From Kitasatospora sp. NBC_01287 (GTDB lineage Bacteria > Actinomycetota > Actinomycetes > Streptomycetales > Streptomycetaceae): 64,000 bases of DNA. Of this stretch, positions 61,516 to 64,000 are shown one piece after another. The notes beneath the pieces were generated by a model that saw only the letters and a list, made by a program, of their open reading frames with translations, was not told the origin of the DNA and did no database searches. The position numbers were made by a program, and so were the translations under genes. The number at the start of each line of letters is the position of its first letter. Within the stretch, counting starts at the first letter, position 1. The stretch covers positions 8,096,001 through 8,160,000 of the forward strand of contig NZ_JAPEPB010000001.1 in NCBI RefSeq assembly GCF_026340565.1. Reading direction: 5' to 3'.

Positions 61516-62286
61516 CTAGTCGAGCGGTCCGCCGGCGACGTAAATCACCTGTCCGCTGACGAAGCCCGCGCCCTCACTGGCGAGGAACGAGATGGTGTGC
61601 GCGATGTCCGCGGGGACGCCCACCCGCTGGACCGGGATCTGCGAGGCCGCGGCCTGCTTGAAGGCCTCGAACTCCATGCCGACCCGGGCGGCGGTGGCCG
61701 CGGTCATGTCCGTCGCGATGAAGCCGGGGGCCACCGCGTTGGCGGTGATGCCGAACTTGCCCAGCTCGATCGCCAGCGTCTTGGTGAAGCCCTGCAGCCC
61801 CGCCTTGGCGGCGGAGTAGTTGGCCTGGCCGCGGTTGCCCTGCGCCGAGGAGGAGGAGAGGTTGACGATCCGCCCGAACCCCGCGTCCACCATGTGCTTC
61901 TGCACCGCGCGGGTCATCAGGAAGGCACCGCGCAGGTGCACGTTCATGACGGTGTCCCAGTCGGCCGCCGACATCTTGAACAGCAGGTTGTCGCGGAGCA
62001 CGCCGGCGTTGTTGACCAGCACCACGGGGGCGCCGAGTTCGGTCGCGATCCGCTCCACGGCCGCCTGGACCTGGGCCTCGTCGGAGACGTCGGCGCCCAC
62101 CGCGAGGGCCCGGCCGCCGGCCGCGGTGATCTTCTCGACGGTCTCCTTGCCGGCCGACTCCTCCAGGTCGACCACGGCGACGGCGTAGCCGTCGGCCGCC
62201 AGCCGCTGGGCCGTGGCGGAGCCGATGCCGCGGGCCGCGCCGGTGACGATCGCGACCCGGGGCGTGCTGCTCTGCTGCTCGGTCAT
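61516..62286 (-). CDS. SDR-family 3-oxoacyl reductase (FabG-like)
   Basis: 256 aa. TGAARGIG (15-22) binds NADP(H), NNAGV and the catalytic S...Y157xxxK161 (NYSAAKAG) are present. FabG-like length and IVNLSSSSAQGNRGQANYSAAK fit an acyl-chain reductase; acetoacetyl-CoA reductase is possible. It is transcribed away from the MarR-type gene. Upstream lies the palindrome CTACC-GGCG-GGTAG, like fatty-acid-gene operators in actinobacteria. Confidence 0.85.
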   Translation of the reverse strand: MTEQQSSTPRVAIVTGAARGIGSATAQRLAADGYAVAVVDLEESAGKETVEKITAAGGRALAVGADVSDEAQVQAAVERIATELGAPVVLVNNAGVLRDNLLFKMSAADWDTVMNVHLRGAFLMTRAVQKHMVDAGFGRIVNLSSSSAQGNRGQANYSAAKAGLQGFTKTLAIELGKFGITANAVAPGFIATDMTAATAARVGMEFEAFKQAAASQIPVQRVGVPADIAHTISFLASEGAGFVSGQVIYVAGGPLD

Positions 62287-62647
62287 ACGTATTACCTGTC
62301 CCTCTCGGTTGTGCGAAAAATGGTGGTGAGAGCGGTGCGCGAATACCCTACCGGCGGGTAGTTGAGGGGGCCAGGGTGCGGTCCGGGCGAGTGGTCAACT
62401 CGATGGCTCGGGACGAAATACCACAAGTGCGGTGAACATCCGTCTACTATCTGCCCCTGCCTGCCACAACAGGGAGTCCGTTTGTATAGTGTGCGCCAGC
62501 AGCCGTCGGCTGCACGGCGGAGCTCCCCTCGATACGGATCGAAATCACTGCGGTTGGTTCTCGATTCGCACCGGGGGAGGCCAGCACGCCGCTACTGCCC
62601 CGCCCGGGCGTCCCACAGCGCGCCGGGTGTGACATCAGGACGGATTC
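62287..62647. promoter_or_regulatory. Divergent control region of SDR and MarR genes
   Basis: 361 bp. The palindrome CTACCGGCGGGTAG (62348-62361) lies on the SDR side, and TTGTATAGTG near 62480 contains a TATAGT -10-like box toward the MarR gene. The MarR protein is a likely ligand of this region. Confidence 0.5.
62348..62361. promoter_or_regulatory. Palindromic operator CTACC-GGCG-GGTAG
   Basis: Five-base arms around GGCG, 62 bp upstream of the SDR start. Similar TACC...GGTA palindromes precede fatty-acid and TetR-controlled genes in actinobacteria. The binding protein is inferred only. Confidence 0.5.
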
Positions 62648-63556
62648 ATGGTGCTGGGGGAGATCCCGACGACCCGTGTGCCCGGACGACTGCAGCAGTC
62701 GCCCGGTCACCTCATTCGCGTGGCACAGCAGGTGCATACCAGGCTGTGGTCCGAACATGTGGGAGCCGAATTGACGGCTCCCCAGTTCGCCGTGCTGCTC
62801 GCTCTTGCCCTCGAACCGGGCGCTGACCAGCGCACGGTGGGCGAACGAGCCTCACTGGACAAGGCGACGATGGCCGAGATGGTCGCTCGGCTGGTGCGGC
62901 GTGGCCTGGTGCTGCGTCGCCGCGATCCGGCGGACGGCCGGCGCAAACTGCTCGCGCTCTCACAGAGCGGGGCCCAGGCGGTCCGCGAGGCCACCGGCGG
63001 TGTGGTGCGCGTCCAGCGCACCCTGTTCGAGCCGCTGACGGCCGATGAGCAGCTCGAACTGGTCCGTTTTCTGGCCAAGATAGCCAAGTTGGAGCCGGCC
63101 GCGGTGGCCGCGCTGACCGACACCCGCCCGCTGCTCGATGCGCAGCGTGCGGTCGGCTATCTGATCCGGGTGGGCCAGCAGGTCCATACCAAGCTCTGGT
63201 CCGAGCACGTCGGCTCGGAGCTGACGGCTCCTCAGTTCGCGGTGCTCGATGCCTTGGAGAGCGAGCCGGGAGCCGACCAGCGGACGGTCGGCGAGCTGGC
63301 CTCACTGGACAAGGCGACGATGGCCGAGATGGTCTCCCGGCTGGTGCGGCGCGGTCTGGTGCTGCGTCGGCGGGACCCCTCGGACGGGCGGCGCAACCTG
63401 CTCTCGCTCTCGCCCACCGGTCAGGAGCTGCTGCACAGCGCCGCCGCCGGAGTGGCGCGGGTGGAGCAGTTGCTGCTCGAACCGTTGGACCCGGCAGAAC
63501 ACCAGCAGGCGGTGATCCTGCTGGCCAAGGCGGCTCGACTCGGGCCGGTGGCGTAA
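62648..63556 (+). CDS. Tandem double-MarR regulator
   Basis: 302 aa. Two consecutive MarR domains, residues about 18-150 and 165-300, share near-identical blocks: ELTAPQFAVL, EPGADQRTVGE, ASLDKATMAEMV and RLVRRGLVLRRRDP. MarR proteins normally dimerise from one-domain chains; this fused pseudo-dimer arose by internal duplication. It probably represses itself and the divergent SDR gene, with release by a phenolic or acyl ligand. No linker or extra domain is visible. Confidence 0.88.
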   Translation: MVLGEIPTTRVPGRLQQSPGHLIRVAQQVHTRLWSEHVGAELTAPQFAVLLALALEPGADQRTVGERASLDKATMAEMVARLVRRGLVLRRRDPADGRRKLLALSQSGAQAVREATGGVVRVQRTLFEPLTADEQLELVRFLAKIAKLEPAAVAALTDTRPLLDAQRAVGYLIRVGQQVHTKLWSEHVGSELTAPQFAVLDALESEPGADQRTVGELASLDKATMAEMVSRLVRRGLVLRRRDPSDGRRNLLSLSPTGQELLHSAAAGVARVEQLLLEPLDPAEHQQAVILLAKAARLGPVA

Positions 63557-63610
63557 CGATTCGCCCGGAAATTCCTGGCAATCGACTGGGAATTCCGATG
63601 CGTCCCGCAT

Positions 63611-63649
63611 AACTGTTGGCTCCCGTCCAGTGGGCGGGAGCCAACAGTT
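63611..63649. terminator. Bidirectional terminator
   Basis: AACTGTTGGCTCCCG and its exact complement (63635-63649) around a 9-nt loop, between the converging MarR and aldo/keto reductase genes. Confidence 0.8.
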
Positions 63650-63684
63650 CACCGGTCACGAATTGACTCGCGACCAGTGGTGAC

Positions 63685-64000
63685 TCAGTTCCAGTCGAAG
63701 TGGACCGGGTCCGGGCCCAGCCGCTGACCGGTCTCGATGCCCGCGATCGCGGCGAGGTCCTCGGCGTCCAGCTCGAAGCCGGTCACGTCGAAGTTCTCCG
63801 CGATCCGGGACGGGGTGACCGACTTCGGGATCGCGATGACGCCGCTCTGCAGGTGCCAGCGGAGCACCACCTGGGCGGTGGTGCGCCCGTGCTTGGCGGC
63901 GACCTTGGCCAGCACCGGGTCGGTGAGCAGGCCCTTGCCCTGGCCCAGCGGGCTCCACGCCTCGGTGGCGATGCCGTGCTCGGCGTGGAAGGCGCGCAGC
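63685..64000 (-). CDS. Aldo/keto reductase (5' part outside window)
   Basis: The C-terminal 104 residues are visible; the frame is open to the window edge. AEHGIATEAWSPLGQGKGLL, then HGRTTAQVVLRWHLQSGVIAIPKSV and SRIAENFDVTGFELDAEDLAAI are family signatures of 2,5-diketo-gluconate reductase-like enzymes (NADPH-binding IPKSV and RIAEN). The catalytic Tyr lies outside the window, so substrate cannot be judged. Confidence 0.9.
   Translation of the reverse strand, partial: LRAFHAEHGIATEAWSPLGQGKGLLTDPVLAKVAAKHGRTTAQVVLRWHLQSGVIAIPKSVTPSRIAENFDVTGFELDAEDLAAIAGIETGQRLGPDPVHFDWN

Overview
This window is high-GC actinomycete DNA, from Streptomyces, Kitasatospora or a close relative. The evidence is extreme GC at third codon positions, many GTG/TTG starts, four-base start/stop overlaps, DUF317, DUF2637 and replication-relaxation genes, and a complete hopanoid cluster next to an IPP isomerase, an arrangement I recall from Streptomyces coelicolor.

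The window has two parts that meet at a tRNA-Leu(GAG) gene (38748-38832, minus). Positions 1 to about 38783 look like most of an integrated conjugative element whose left end lies outside the window. From the left it holds: a BTAD-type regulator cut by the window edge; a non-coding stretch with a 15-bp minisatellite and long perfect palindromes; small DUF317-type and hypothetical genes; a large type I-E CRISPR array interrupted by an ISL3-family insertion sequence; a cas3-cse1-cse2-cas7-cas5-cas6e operon with no cas1 or cas2; a small membrane-protein gene; a second short CRISPR array in the opposite orientation; and a compact minus-strand type IV secretion operon (VirB2-like, VirB6-like, PrgI/VirB3-like, VirB4-like, coupling ATPase, replication-relaxation protein, lytic transglycosylase/NlpC-P60 hydrolase, DUF2637 protein). 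A sigma-like regulator, two related methyltransferase-fold genes, a cytosine-5 methyltransferase with a shifted internal segment, and a large serine recombinase follow. The recombinase reading frame ends inside the tRNA gene.

From about 38833 onward the DNA looks like ordinary chromosome. It has an anti-sigma-like ATPase, idi (minus), and a six-gene operon: nucleotidyltransferase, glycerol-1-phosphate-dehydrogenase-like protein, CDP-alcohol phosphotransferase, glycosyltransferase, ABC permease and ABC ATPase. This operon probably makes and exports a phosphoalcohol-containing glycolipid or glycopolymer. The hopanoid operon follows: hpnC, hpnD, hpnE, a polyprenyl diphosphate synthase, shc, hpnG, hpnH, ispG, dxs and hpnO. 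It joins extra MEP-pathway flux (ispG, dxs) and a prenyl synthase to squalene formation, cyclisation and side-chain building. The right end has small zinc-binding and membrane proteins, an SDR reductase divergent from a double-MarR regulator, and an aldo/keto reductase cut by the window edge.

The most notable feature is an interference-only type I-E CRISPR-Cas system carried inside a conjugative element. Its array appears to have changed by repeat recombination and IS insertion. All calls are by reading the sequence; no database search was possible.
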